A program made the position numbers and the translations under genes. Of a DNA stretch of 64,000 nt, positions 1 through 7,855 are shown one piece after another. The notes under the pieces are model-generated. The model worked only from the letters and a program-made list of their open reading frames with translations, was not told the DNA's origin and did not search any database. Source of the DNA: Methylophilaceae bacterium (GTDB taxonomy: Bacteria; Pseudomonadota; Gammaproteobacteria; Burkholderiales; Methylophilaceae); contig JAFMCB010000002.1 in NCBI GenBank assembly GCA_017858095.1, forward strand, positions 1 to 64,000, given 5' to 3'. Position 1 is the stretch's first letter, and the number at the start of each line of letters is the position of its first letter.

Positions 1-8
1 AATGTGTT

Positions 9-31
9 ATTGCGAATCATTATCATTTTCA
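9..31. promoter_or_regulatory. Fur-box-like inverted repeat
   Basis: attgcgaatcattatcattttca; reverse complement GAAAATGATAATGATTCGC matches 15/19 of the classical Fur consensus GATAATGATAATCATTATC. Confidence 0.55.
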
Positions 32-37
32 TTAGAA

Positions 38-66
38 ATAAAAAAAGCCCAAATATCGCTTGGGCA
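38..66 (-). terminator. Rho-independent terminator (minus strand)
   Basis: Minus strand GCCCAA-GCGATAT-TTGGGC followed by TTTTTTT; no minus-strand CDS feeds into it. Confidence 0.8.
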
Positions 67-104
67 AAGCGGCAATAGTTGAACAGGAGGAAATAACTAT
101 TACA
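40..104 (-). ncRNA. Candidate ~62-65 nt sRNA with CCUCCU-exposing 5' hairpin, ECF-type promoter and intrinsic terminator
   Basis: Hairpin AATAGTT-ATTTCCTCCTGTTC-AACTATT (arms 95-101 and 74-80), then terminator 47-65; promoter-like GGCCTGAC-N16-CGTCTACTT immediately upstream on the minus strand. Confidence 0.6.
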
Positions 105-107
105 ACC

Positions 108-140
108 AAGTAGACGGGCCCATTTAATTTTAGTCAGGCC
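108..140 (-). promoter_or_regulatory. ECF-type promoter P2 (divergent, towards candidate sRNA)
   Basis: Minus strand GGCCTGAC-N16-CGTCTACTT; same motif and spacing as P1. Confidence 0.65.
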
Positions 141-169
141 TGACAAATTTTGTATTATTGCGTCTACTT
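137..169 (+). promoter_or_regulatory. ECF-type promoter P1 (autoregulatory, upstream of sigma gene)
   Basis: GGCCTGAC-AAATTTTGTATTATTG-CGTCTACTT; -35 is half of the perfect palindrome GTCAGGCCTGAC (133-144); SD AAGGAGGAA and ATG follow. Confidence 0.65.
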
Positions 170-186
170 TTGTAAGGAGGAAGATC

Positions 187-762
187 ATGTGGCAGCAGGA
201 ATGTTTTGTGCTTTTGAAAAGTCCGTCCAAAAATGATCAGACAAAAGGTATCAATATTTTATATAAAAATATGAGCCAGTCTTTTAAAGGCTTTTTGTTT
301 AATCAAAAATTTACAAAAGAACAAACAGAGGAAGTGCTTCAAGAGGCGTTTATTAAAATTATTAAAAATTTTAAAGCAGTAAAAAATGAGACCTCCTTTG
401 AGGCATGGTGTTGGCAAATTTTACGAAACAGTAAAAATGATTATTTGCGTGAAATTAAGAAAAATAGAAGCGCAATGACTGTTAATGAAATAGAAAATGT
501 TGAAGATAGTGAAATGACAAAAAACATACAACAAACTGTATTTGACCAATCTATAGATGATTGTGTTGCATTAGGCATTCAAAAGTTTAATGCAGCAGAC
601 CCTGATCGTGGCTATGCCATCCTGCTGCAAATGGATGGCTACGCAATAAAAGATATTGCAATGAGAATAGATAGAACACCTGCAGCAACTAAAGAATTTC
701 TGCGTCAAGTAAGAATTAAATTAGCACCCTTTATTAAACATTGTTTAGATATTATTGAATGA
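187..762 (+). CDS. ECF-like RNA polymerase sigma factor (sigma-70 region 2/4 type)
   Basis: 191 aa; region-2-like 'EVLQEAFIKIIKNF...FEAWCWQILRNSKNDYLRE', C-terminal HTH-like 'MDGYAIKDIAMRIDRTPAATKEFLRQVRIKL'; overlaps next ORF by 4 nt. Confidence 0.75.
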   Translation: MWQQECFVLLKSPSKNDQTKGINILYKNMSQSFKGFLFNQKFTKEQTEEVLQEAFIKIIKNFKAVKNETSFEAWCWQILRNSKNDYLREIKKNRSAMTVNEIENVEDSEMTKNIQQTVFDQSIDDCVALGIQKFNAADPDRGYAILLQMDGYAIKDIAMRIDRTPAATKEFLRQVRIKLAPFIKHCLDIIE

Positions 763-1451
763 AAAAAATTAATATAGACGACGCATGGCTTCAAATTATT
801 CGTGGAGATGTAATTACTGCCATGGATAATAAATGGCGCCTGCAGGCAAGATTAGTTAGAGCGGCCCTTAGCAAAGAAAAAAGCCGAATGGAGCAATTTA
901 AGATAGATGATAGTAAGGTGCTTTTTAATATTCATCAGGCATGTGGCACAAAAAATAAGAATTCCGCAATAGTCACCCATTTTTCAAAATGGATTGGCAT
1001 ACTAGTTTTAGGAAGCGGCATTGTGTATGCAACAAAAACCTTGCTTCATTTTACAGAGTTTCAAGAAACTACCATTATAAGCGAATCAGCTGATGCAACT
1101 ATTAATGTTATTACCAATGATAAAAAAGGCTTCTGGAGTGAATGGTTTGATTCTTCCGGTGGCTTTATAGGTTTTTGGTCTAAGTTACAATTGCAGCACT
1201 ATGACCAAGTCATAGATACTCAAAACAGTAATTGTTCACCAAGTAATTTAATTTTTAGTGATTGTTTACAATTAGCTAAGCAAAATAATGCCAATGCACA
1301 ATTCAATGTTGCACTAATGTATGAACAAGGTATTCAAATTGATCAAAATTATGAGAAAGCCTTTGAGTGGTATAAAAAGTCTGCTGCATTAGGTAATTCT
1401 CAAGCACAATTTAATATGGATTATTTAATAGAAAAAAAATTAATTCATTAA
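759..1451 (+). CDS. Single-TM protein with periplasmic Sel1-repeat tail; putative anti-sigma factor
   Basis: Coupled to sigma ORF; ~75-aa N-terminal cytoplasmic part, TM 'WIGILVLGSGIVYATKTLLHF', C-terminal Sel1 repeats 'ANAQFNVALMYEQGIQIDQNYEKAFEWYKKSAALGNSQAQFN'. Confidence 0.65.
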   Translation: MKKINIDDAWLQIIRGDVITAMDNKWRLQARLVRAALSKEKSRMEQFKIDDSKVLFNIHQACGTKNKNSAIVTHFSKWIGILVLGSGIVYATKTLLHFTEFQETTIISESADATINVITNDKKGFWSEWFDSSGGFIGFWSKLQLQHYDQVIDTQNSNCSPSNLIFSDCLQLAKQNNANAQFNVALMYEQGIQIDQNYEKAFEWYKKSAALGNSQAQFNMDYLIEKKLIH

Positions 1452-1453
1452 AG

Positions 1454-1486
1454 CGCCTTACTTTTTTTATATAAAATCGTCTGCTT
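1454..1486 (+). promoter_or_regulatory. ECF-type promoter P3 upstream of secreted Sel1 protein
   Basis: CGCCTTAC-N16-CGTCTGCTT; same blocks and 16-bp spacing as P1/P2. Confidence 0.6.
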
Positions 1487-1514
1487 GGTTGAAGAAATCA
1501 TTTATGAGGCGATT

Positions 1515-2759
1515 ATGAAAATAAAAAAAATATCATGTATTTTGAGCTCCTTATTTTTTATTACAACCAGTAACGCAGGTGATACATGCTTACAGCAGAA
1601 TTTTTGGGATATCTGGTTTAATCAAGGAAGCTTTAAGGGGTTTGGCCTACCTCCATCAGAGACACAAATCCAGAAAGCTCAAGTTGAACTAGCTGAAAAT
1701 TACTATCTTGGTGACAGAATAGCTAAGAATTATAAAAGTGCATACGATTTATTTTTAAGAGCCTCCAAAGGAGATTTAACCCAAGCAAATTTTAGACTCG
1801 GTCTCATGAATCATTATGGTCAGGGAAAAGAAAAAGATTTAATTAAGGCATTTGATCATTATCAGTTAGCGGCAAATCAAAATGATAATGAAGCTCAATT
1901 TAATTTAGCATTAATGTATCGCTATGGATTAGGGATAGAGAAAAATTTAACAGAAGCTTACCATTGGTTTTACCGCTCAGCTGCTTCAGAAGAGATGAAG
2001 GCTGTTGACGCCTGTTTTGAAGCAAAATCAACAGTACCAGAGGCACAATTTAATTTAGCCCAAATGTATCACTATGGCTTTGGCACAAAAAAAGATGTTA
2101 AAAAAGCATTTAACTGGTATGAAAAAGCCGCGCAGAATAATTTAAAAGAAGCTCAATTTAATTTTGCAAAATTAATTCTCACTGGAGAAGCAGCAGATTA
2201 TCATTTTGATATCGCTATTGAAAATTATCGGTTAGCGGCCAAGCAAGGCTTGCTTGAGGCGCAATTAAATTTAGCACAACTTTACCACTACGGGCCAAGC
2301 TATTTTCAAAATTTCAAAAAAGCATTTAAATGGTACCAGGCAGCGGCAAATCAAGGATCAAACGAGGCAATTTTTAATTTAGCTTTAATGCAGCAATATG
2401 GTAGAGGAACAATACAAAATCATATTTCTGCGAAAAATTATTATCACCAAATTGAGGAAAAAAATATTCCAGAAGTATATGTTAATTTAGGATTTATCTA
2501 TCATTACGGTTTGGGTACACCTGTTAATGATCAGAAAGCTAAAAGTTATTTTGAAAAAGCCTCCAAGCATAAATTTGGCGAAGCCGATTTTCATCTCGGA
2601 ATAATTTATCGGGATGGCCGCGGCGTGGCAAAGAATTTAGTTCTTGCGGACTCTTTTTTTCAAATGGCAAATGAAAAAGGGATTTATGAGGCAAAAGAAA
2701 TTATAAAGACACTTGCTTTGCGTGAGTCTGATGATATCAATTTGTTTGAGGCGCCATAA
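1515..2759 (+). CDS. Secreted Sel1-repeat protein
   Basis: Signal peptide MKIKKISCILSSLFFITTSNAG and multiple Sel1 repeats (A-FNLA-MY-YG-G); start moved from 1485 to ATG 1515 because 1485 lies inside P3. Confidence 0.8.
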   Translation: MKIKKISCILSSLFFITTSNAGDTCLQQNFWDIWFNQGSFKGFGLPPSETQIQKAQVELAENYYLGDRIAKNYKSAYDLFLRASKGDLTQANFRLGLMNHYGQGKEKDLIKAFDHYQLAANQNDNEAQFNLALMYRYGLGIEKNLTEAYHWFYRSAASEEMKAVDACFEAKSTVPEAQFNLAQMYHYGFGTKKDVKKAFNWYEKAAQNNLKEAQFNFAKLILTGEAADYHFDIAIENYRLAAKQGLLEAQLNLAQLYHYGPSYFQNFKKAFKWYQAAANQGSNEAIFNLALMQQYGRGTIQNHISAKNYYHQIEEKNIPEVYVNLGFIYHYGLGTPVNDQKAKSYFEKASKHKFGEADFHLGIIYRDGRGVAKNLVLADSFFQMANEKGIYEAKEIIKTLALRESDDINLFEAP

Positions 2760-2761
2760 TC

Positions 2762-2905
2762 ATGTGGCGCGCCTCACATTTTATTAAAATAATTTTATTA
2801 ATAGTTTCTTTACTGCTTCTTGTTGAAATATTAGATTCAACTATTAATAACAGGATAGATATTATTTTAAAAGTTTATGATCAAGTAGTGATACCACCAA
2901 AATGA
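2762..2905 (+). CDS. Small 47-aa single-TM protein
   Basis: MWRASHFIKIILLIVSLLLLVEILDSTINNRIDIILKVYDQVVIPPK*; ATG 2 nt after the Sel1 stop codon; too short for the ORF track. Confidence 0.5.
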   Translation: MWRASHFIKIILLIVSLLLLVEILDSTINNRIDIILKVYDQVVIPPK

Positions 2906-2943
2906 TAATTTTTCTTTATTAGGTTTTCATTCTAGAATAAGCC

Positions 2944-3624
2944 ATGAAGAAAAATAGCCATAACGTGAACAGCGAAACAACTATTGTGCAAAGCAAAATT
3001 GAAAACGAATTTCGTGATGCATCTAATAGTTTAGAAAAAGTTGTTCCGGCAGTGACGATGTTTGGCAGTGCGAGAATAAATAAAAATGATAAATATTATC
3101 AATTAGCAGAAAATATTGCTTTTGGTTTGTCAAATAACGGTTTTAATATATTCTCAGGTGGTGGCTCAGGAATTATGGAGGCATCAAACAAAGGGGCATT
3201 TCATGGCAAAGCAAAAAGTATAGGGTTAAATATTTCTTTACCGCATGAACAGACACCAAATCACTATCAAGATTTAAGTATTGAATTCAATTATTTTTTT
3301 ACCCGTAAAATTATGTTTATTAAATATGCTTCTGCATTTGTTGTGTTGCCTGGGGGATTTGGTACTTTAGATGAATTATTGCAAGTCCTTACATTGATTC
3401 AAACCAACAAGATTAAGCAAGTTCCAATAATTTTAATTGGTTCAGATTTTTGGTCAGGATTATTGCAATGGATAGAGACAGCGTTGCTGAAGCAACAAAT
3501 GATTCAAAAAGATGATTTACATTTAATATCAATAATGAATGATGCAGATCAGGTTATTAATTACGTTACAGCTTTTTACCAGAAAGATGGCAATGAATAT
3601 TGTATTCAACAAAAGTTGCCATAA
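2944..3624 (+). CDS. LOG family protein (TIGR00730-type, putative lysine decarboxylase fold)
   Basis: GGGSGIMEA and PGGFGTLDE motifs. Confidence 0.85.
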   Translation: MKKNSHNVNSETTIVQSKIENEFRDASNSLEKVVPAVTMFGSARINKNDKYYQLAENIAFGLSNNGFNIFSGGGSGIMEASNKGAFHGKAKSIGLNISLPHEQTPNHYQDLSIEFNYFFTRKIMFIKYASAFVVLPGGFGTLDELLQVLTLIQTNKIKQVPIILIGSDFWSGLLQWIETALLKQQMIQKDDLHLISIMNDADQVINYVTAFYQKDGNEYCIQQKLP

Positions 3625-3627
3625 TTT

Positions 3628-4488
3628 ATGAGTTATCAAATTCAAACAATTGATGCCCTCGCATATAAAAAATTATTCATCAGATTACCTGAATCGCATA
3701 AAGGTAAAAATGGATCTTTGCTTTGCATTGGCGGAAGTCCAGGTATGGCGGGAGCAATTTTATTGGCAGCAAAAGCTGCGCTTTTTTCTGGAGCCGGGCT
3801 GATTAATGTTTTAATGTTAGATTCTAATTCTGCCCATGTTGATGTTTCGCTTCCTGAAATTATGATTAGAGCGCCCCATCATTTAGTGGCAGAACAAATT
3901 CAACAAATATCACCCAATACTATTATTTTAGGACCAGGGTTGGAGCCAAATGAGTTAAATTATAAAATGATGTTGCAGACTTTATTAATAGATTTGCCCA
4001 TTGTTATTGATGCAGGCGCATTATCTCTGCTAGCTCAATATGACGATTTAATGGAAGTGTTAAAAAAAAGAAAAAGCAGAACAGTTTTAACGCCACATCC
4101 TGGAGAAGCTGCAAAATTATTAAAAAAACTAACACAGGATGTTCAAAAAAATCGTGAATTAAGTTGCTTAGAGTTAGTTGAAAGAACTAGGGCAATTATC
4201 GTATTAAAAGGCCAAGAAACTTTGGTTGCCGAGGATGATAAAACGATATTTCGCTGTCGGGAGGGCAATAGCGGAATGTCTTCCGCAGGTATGGGTGATA
4301 TTTTGACTGGCACAATCGGCGCTTTAATTGCTCAAGCAAAAAACTACAAAATTAATTTATTTAATGCTTGCCTGTTAGGGGTTCAAATTCATTCACTATC
4401 AGCTGACCGATTAGTTGAAAAAGGGATAGGCCCAATTGGATTGACTGCGACTGAAGTTGTTAATGAAATTCGAAAGTTATTAAATTAA
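3628..4488 (+). CDS. nnrD: ADP-dependent NAD(P)H-hydrate dehydratase, standalone
   Basis: TPHPGEAA, GNSGMSSAGMGDILTGTIGAL motifs. Confidence 0.85.
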   Translation: MSYQIQTIDALAYKKLFIRLPESHKGKNGSLLCIGGSPGMAGAILLAAKAALFSGAGLINVLMLDSNSAHVDVSLPEIMIRAPHHLVAEQIQQISPNTIILGPGLEPNELNYKMMLQTLLIDLPIVIDAGALSLLAQYDDLMEVLKKRKSRTVLTPHPGEAAKLLKKLTQDVQKNRELSCLELVERTRAIIVLKGQETLVAEDDKTIFRCREGNSGMSSAGMGDILTGTIGALIAQAKNYKINLFNACLLGVQIHSLSADRLVEKGIGPIGLTATEVVNEIRKLLN

Positions 4489-4489
4489 A

Positions 4490-5311
4490 TTATTTAAATT
4501 CACCGCGACTTCTTTTTTTACCCTTTTCAGATCCGCTAAAAAAACCTGGTTGCTTGATAAATTTTAAATAATTCTCAAAAGTGTCGACATCGTCAGTTTG
4601 ATACTTATCTTTAATATCTTCATTTTGAATTTCATTTGATATTATAACCTTGTCACCGGGTAGCCAATCAGCAGGGGTTGAAACATCATATTTAGAAGAT
4701 ACTTGTAATGCGTCCACGATTCTTAATATTTCTTTAAAATTTCTTCCAATATTTTTAGGATAAATAAGAATAGTTTGAATTTTATTATTAGGGTCAATAA
4801 TAAATACTGACCTCACGGTTTCTTTTAATGGACTACCTAGTGAACCTGAGTTTGGAAACGCATTAGGATGATACATTTCATACAGATTAGCTATTTGTAG
4901 TTTTTCGTCGGCAATAATTGGGAATTTGACATCAGTATCGTCAGTAAAAATATCTATCGCATCTAGGATTGTGGTCTCTTTATTAAGCATATCTTTGTAG
5001 CGGTTGATGTCTGGTATCCATTCAAGATGATCTTCGACTGAGTCAGCGCTAAGAGCAATTACTTTGACATTTCTTTTTTTAAATTCAGGCTGAAATAATG
5101 CAGCGCTTGCAAGTTCAGTAGTGCAAACAGGTGTGAAATCACCAGGATGAGAAAATAAAATTACCCAATGATTTTTTGACCATTCATAAAAATTTAAATT
5201 ACCTAAAGTCGTTTTAGCATCGAAATTTGGAGCTTGATCACCAATTTGTAAGGCAAAGCCAGTATTTGTGAAAAGACAAAAAATTAGTGTTATGCATTTT
5301 TTATAGCTCAT
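4490..5311 (-). CDS. 1-Cys peroxiredoxin (Prx6-like) with predicted signal peptide
   Basis: HPGDFTPVCTTEL active site; N-terminal MSYKKCITLIFCLFTNTGFA. Confidence 0.85.
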   Translation of the reverse strand: MSYKKCITLIFCLFTNTGFALQIGDQAPNFDAKTTLGNLNFYEWSKNHWVILFSHPGDFTPVCTTELASAALFQPEFKKRNVKVIALSADSVEDHLEWIPDINRYKDMLNKETTILDAIDIFTDDTDVKFPIIADEKLQIANLYEMYHPNAFPNSGSLGSPLKETVRSVFIIDPNNKIQTILIYPKNIGRNFKEILRIVDALQVSSKYDVSTPADWLPGDKVIISNEIQNEDIKDKYQTDDVDTFENYLKFIKQPGFFSGSEKGKKRSRGEFK

Positions 5312-5383
5312 GAATTACCTTATTTAAATTATATCTACGCGCAGTATATCAATATAATTATTTTCATTCATAAGTAAAAGAAT

Positions 5384-5965
5384 TTATGCCAAGTCTTTAA
5401 TTAAGGATTGTTGAATTTCTGGAGCAACAGTAACTTCCGTCTTAAAAAGAGGATGGTCTATGCCAAATAAAATAGGTAAACCAACTTTTGCATCCGCACG
5501 CATATTTTTTGTAAGTTCGAACCTTAAAAAATGTACAGACGCTGTTTTGTCATCGTTTTCACGACTCAGATCTTCATTTGCTATGGCATATATCTTTTCA
5601 CTGTCTTCAATTTTGACCCAAATAGATTTTTCTATTCCAATAAGCTTTGCTAGTGCTTTTTTTCTCTCTTCAACTTTTTCATATTCAATCATGAATGTTG
5701 CTTTCCAATTTGACCCATCAGGGATAAGAGGATTATAGACATCAAGCTCTTCTTGAATTCCATCCGCTTCAAAAATTTTTTCAATACGTAGCATTTCTTG
5801 AACCTGATATTGCATTGTTAATTTATCTTCAAAATAAATAGCCGCATGCGGGTTGAGCACCAAGCGCCTATTTTTTTTATGTGCCATTACTTTTTTTCTA
5901 AATTCTTCACGTATTGCAGCATATTTTTCTAAGCTGAATAAATCTTTTTTCTCTAAATGTGCCAT
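5384..5965 (-). CDS. DUF3501 family protein
   Basis: Sequence and placement beside CCG Fe-S protein and rubrerythrin. Confidence 0.7.
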   Translation of the reverse strand: MAHLEKKDLFSLEKYAAIREEFRKKVMAHKKNRRLVLNPHAAIYFEDKLTMQYQVQEMLRIEKIFEADGIQEELDVYNPLIPDGSNWKATFMIEYEKVEERKKALAKLIGIEKSIWVKIEDSEKIYAIANEDLSRENDDKTASVHFLRFELTKNMRADAKVGLPILFGIDHPLFKTEVTVAPEIQQSLIKDLA

Positions 5966-7297
5966 TTATAATCCATAAGCCTTTCTTAATAATGATATGG
6001 GATGCTCTGGTTGTGACCCATCGTTTTTTATATGACCAATATGATGGCCCGCCATTGCACAATCACTGCCATAATGATCTGATTCATTTTGGTTAATTTT
6101 ATTTACAACAGGCTTCACTATTTTGACGGAAAAATCATGACATTCTTTTTTAACTGCATAGGTTCCATCATGTCCCGAACAACGTTCAATAATTTGCACT
6201 TCAGTATTGGGAATTAAGGCCAAGGTATCTCTAGTTTTTGGCCCAATATTTTGCACCCTTTGATGGCATGCAGCATGATAAGAAACTTTACCAAGCCCCT
6301 GCTTAAAATCTTTCATAAATTTGTCTTCTTTGTTTCTAAGCATTAAGTACTCAAACGGATCAAAGAAAGCATTTTTAACCTTGATCACTTCGGAGTCTTC
6401 GGGAAACATTAATGGCAATTCTTGCTTAAACATTAAAACACATGATGGAATTAGTGAAGTTAAATCCCAGCCTTCATCAACTAATTTAGCTAAAACAGGA
6501 ATATTAATATTTTTAGCTTTTTCTACCGCTTCTAGATTTCCTAATTCAAGCTTTGGAATAGCACAACATGTTTCTTTTTCAGTAAGCTTGACCAAAATAT
6601 TATTATGCTCGAAAACTTTAAAGAAATCTTCACCTGGACCAGGCTCATTCCGATTCATAAAACATGTGGCAAATAATGCTACTTTTCCCTTTGTCACGCC
6701 GACGGTTTCTGGAATGATAGTTGTTTGATGATTTCTTAATCTTTTTCTAAGGGTATTGCTTTCAAATTTTGGTAACCAAGCTTTAGCATGAATACCTGCA
6801 ACTGCCTCTAAAGCTTTTCTTGCAAAACCAACCTTGTTTACAGCATTTACGGTTTGCGCAATAACCGGTATTCCCGCAATTTTTCCGACGGTGTCTGTGC
6901 TTGTCAATACTTTGTCTCGTAATTTTGCATCACCTTTTTTGTAATAAATAGCTTTGGCACGCAACATTAAATGCGGAAAATCAACATTCCATTCGTGTGG
7001 AGGAACATACGGACATTTCGTCATGTAGCAAAGATCACATAGATAACATTGATCCACAACTTTCTTAAAATCTGTTTTGGCAACCCCATCCACTTCCATG
7101 GTTTCAGATTCATCAACTAAGTCAAAAAGCGTTGGAAATGATTGACACAAACTTACGCATCGACGACAACCATGGCAGATATCATAAACACGTTCTAATT
7201 CTTCATTTAAAGAACTTTCGTTATAAAAATCTGGATTTCGCCAGTCAATTGGATGACGCGTGGGCGCCTGTAAACTTCCTTCTTTGGGTGCGGACAT
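5966..7297 (-). CDS. Heterodisulfide reductase/GlpC-like Fe-S oxidoreductase (CCG domains)
   Basis: CHGCRRCVSLCQSFP and CYLCDLCYMTKCPYVPP ferredoxin motifs; CCG-type C-terminal domains. Confidence 0.85.
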   Translation of the reverse strand: MSAPKEGSLQAPTRHPIDWRNPDFYNESSLNEELERVYDICHGCRRCVSLCQSFPTLFDLVDESETMEVDGVAKTDFKKVVDQCYLCDLCYMTKCPYVPPHEWNVDFPHLMLRAKAIYYKKGDAKLRDKVLTSTDTVGKIAGIPVIAQTVNAVNKVGFARKALEAVAGIHAKAWLPKFESNTLRKRLRNHQTTIIPETVGVTKGKVALFATCFMNRNEPGPGEDFFKVFEHNNILVKLTEKETCCAIPKLELGNLEAVEKAKNINIPVLAKLVDEGWDLTSLIPSCVLMFKQELPLMFPEDSEVIKVKNAFFDPFEYLMLRNKEDKFMKDFKQGLGKVSYHAACHQRVQNIGPKTRDTLALIPNTEVQIIERCSGHDGTYAVKKECHDFSVKIVKPVVNKINQNESDHYGSDCAMAGHHIGHIKNDGSQPEHPISLLRKAYGL

Positions 7298-7304
7298 AAA
7301 AATA

Positions 7305-7330
7305 AAACCGGGGAAATCCCCGGTCTTAAA
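7305..7330 (-). terminator. Intrinsic hairpin between rubrerythrin and CCG Fe-S gene
   Basis: ACCGGGG-ATTT-CCCCGGT followed by T-rich run on minus strand. Confidence 0.7.
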
Positions 7331-7332
7331 AA

Positions 7333-7749
7333 TTATACTAACTCGTTTAGTGCTTTTTCATAGCGATTAGCATGAGAGCGTTCAGCTTTAGCTAACGTTT
7401 CAAACCAATCGGCAATTTCATCAAACCCCTCATCGCGAGCAGTTTTTGCCATGCCAGGGTACATGTCAGTATATTCATGTGTTTCGCCAGCGACTGCAGC
7501 CTTAAGGTTGTCAGCTGTTGGGCCGATAGGCAGCCCTGTAGCTGGATCACCACATTCTTCAAGGAATTCTAAGTGCCCATGGGCGTGTCCGGTTTCACCT
7601 TCAGCAGTGGATCTAAATAATGCGGCAACATCGTTGTAGCCCTCCACATCAGCTTTAGCTGCAAAATAGAGATATCGACGATTAGCTTGTGATTCACCAG
7701 CAAATGCATCTTTTAGGTTTTGTTCAGTTTTACTACCTTTTAAAGACAT
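7333..7749 (-). CDS. Rubrerythrin family protein
   Basis: [34 protein letters not shown]-type motifs; start moved to ATG 7749. Confidence 0.9.
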   Translation of the reverse strand: MSLKGSKTEQNLKDAFAGESQANRRYLYFAAKADVEGYNDVAALFRSTAEGETGHAHGHLEFLEECGDPATGLPIGPTADNLKAAVAGETHEYTDMYPGMAKTARDEGFDEIADWFETLAKAERSHANRYEKALNELV

Positions 7750-7855
7750 AATTGGATCCTTCATAAAATTAATAAATTTACCCTTTAATTCTATTCTTGA
7801 AGGTGAAGAGGGGCAATTGAATTAGGGGGAAATTAGTTAATTTTAATGATATTTA

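Noticed and set aside
74-101. Plus-strand GGAGGA loop as a CsrA-binding (CsrB-like) RNA
   Set aside because: The terminator U-tract and CGTC promoter both point to minus-strand transcription; a single GGA hairpin is not a CsrB-type array.
1515-2759. Sel1 repeat region as DNA tandem repeats or a phase-variable locus
   Set aside because: Repeats are conserved at protein level only; DNA copies are diverged, with no homopolymer switch evident.
5460-5738. ORFs antisense to confident genes (also 6321-6728, 27156-27413, 28610-28879, 38472-38777, 57303-57659 and others)
   Set aside because: Fully embedded opposite conserved CDSs, Ser/Phe/Ile-rich shadow translations, no SD or family motifs.
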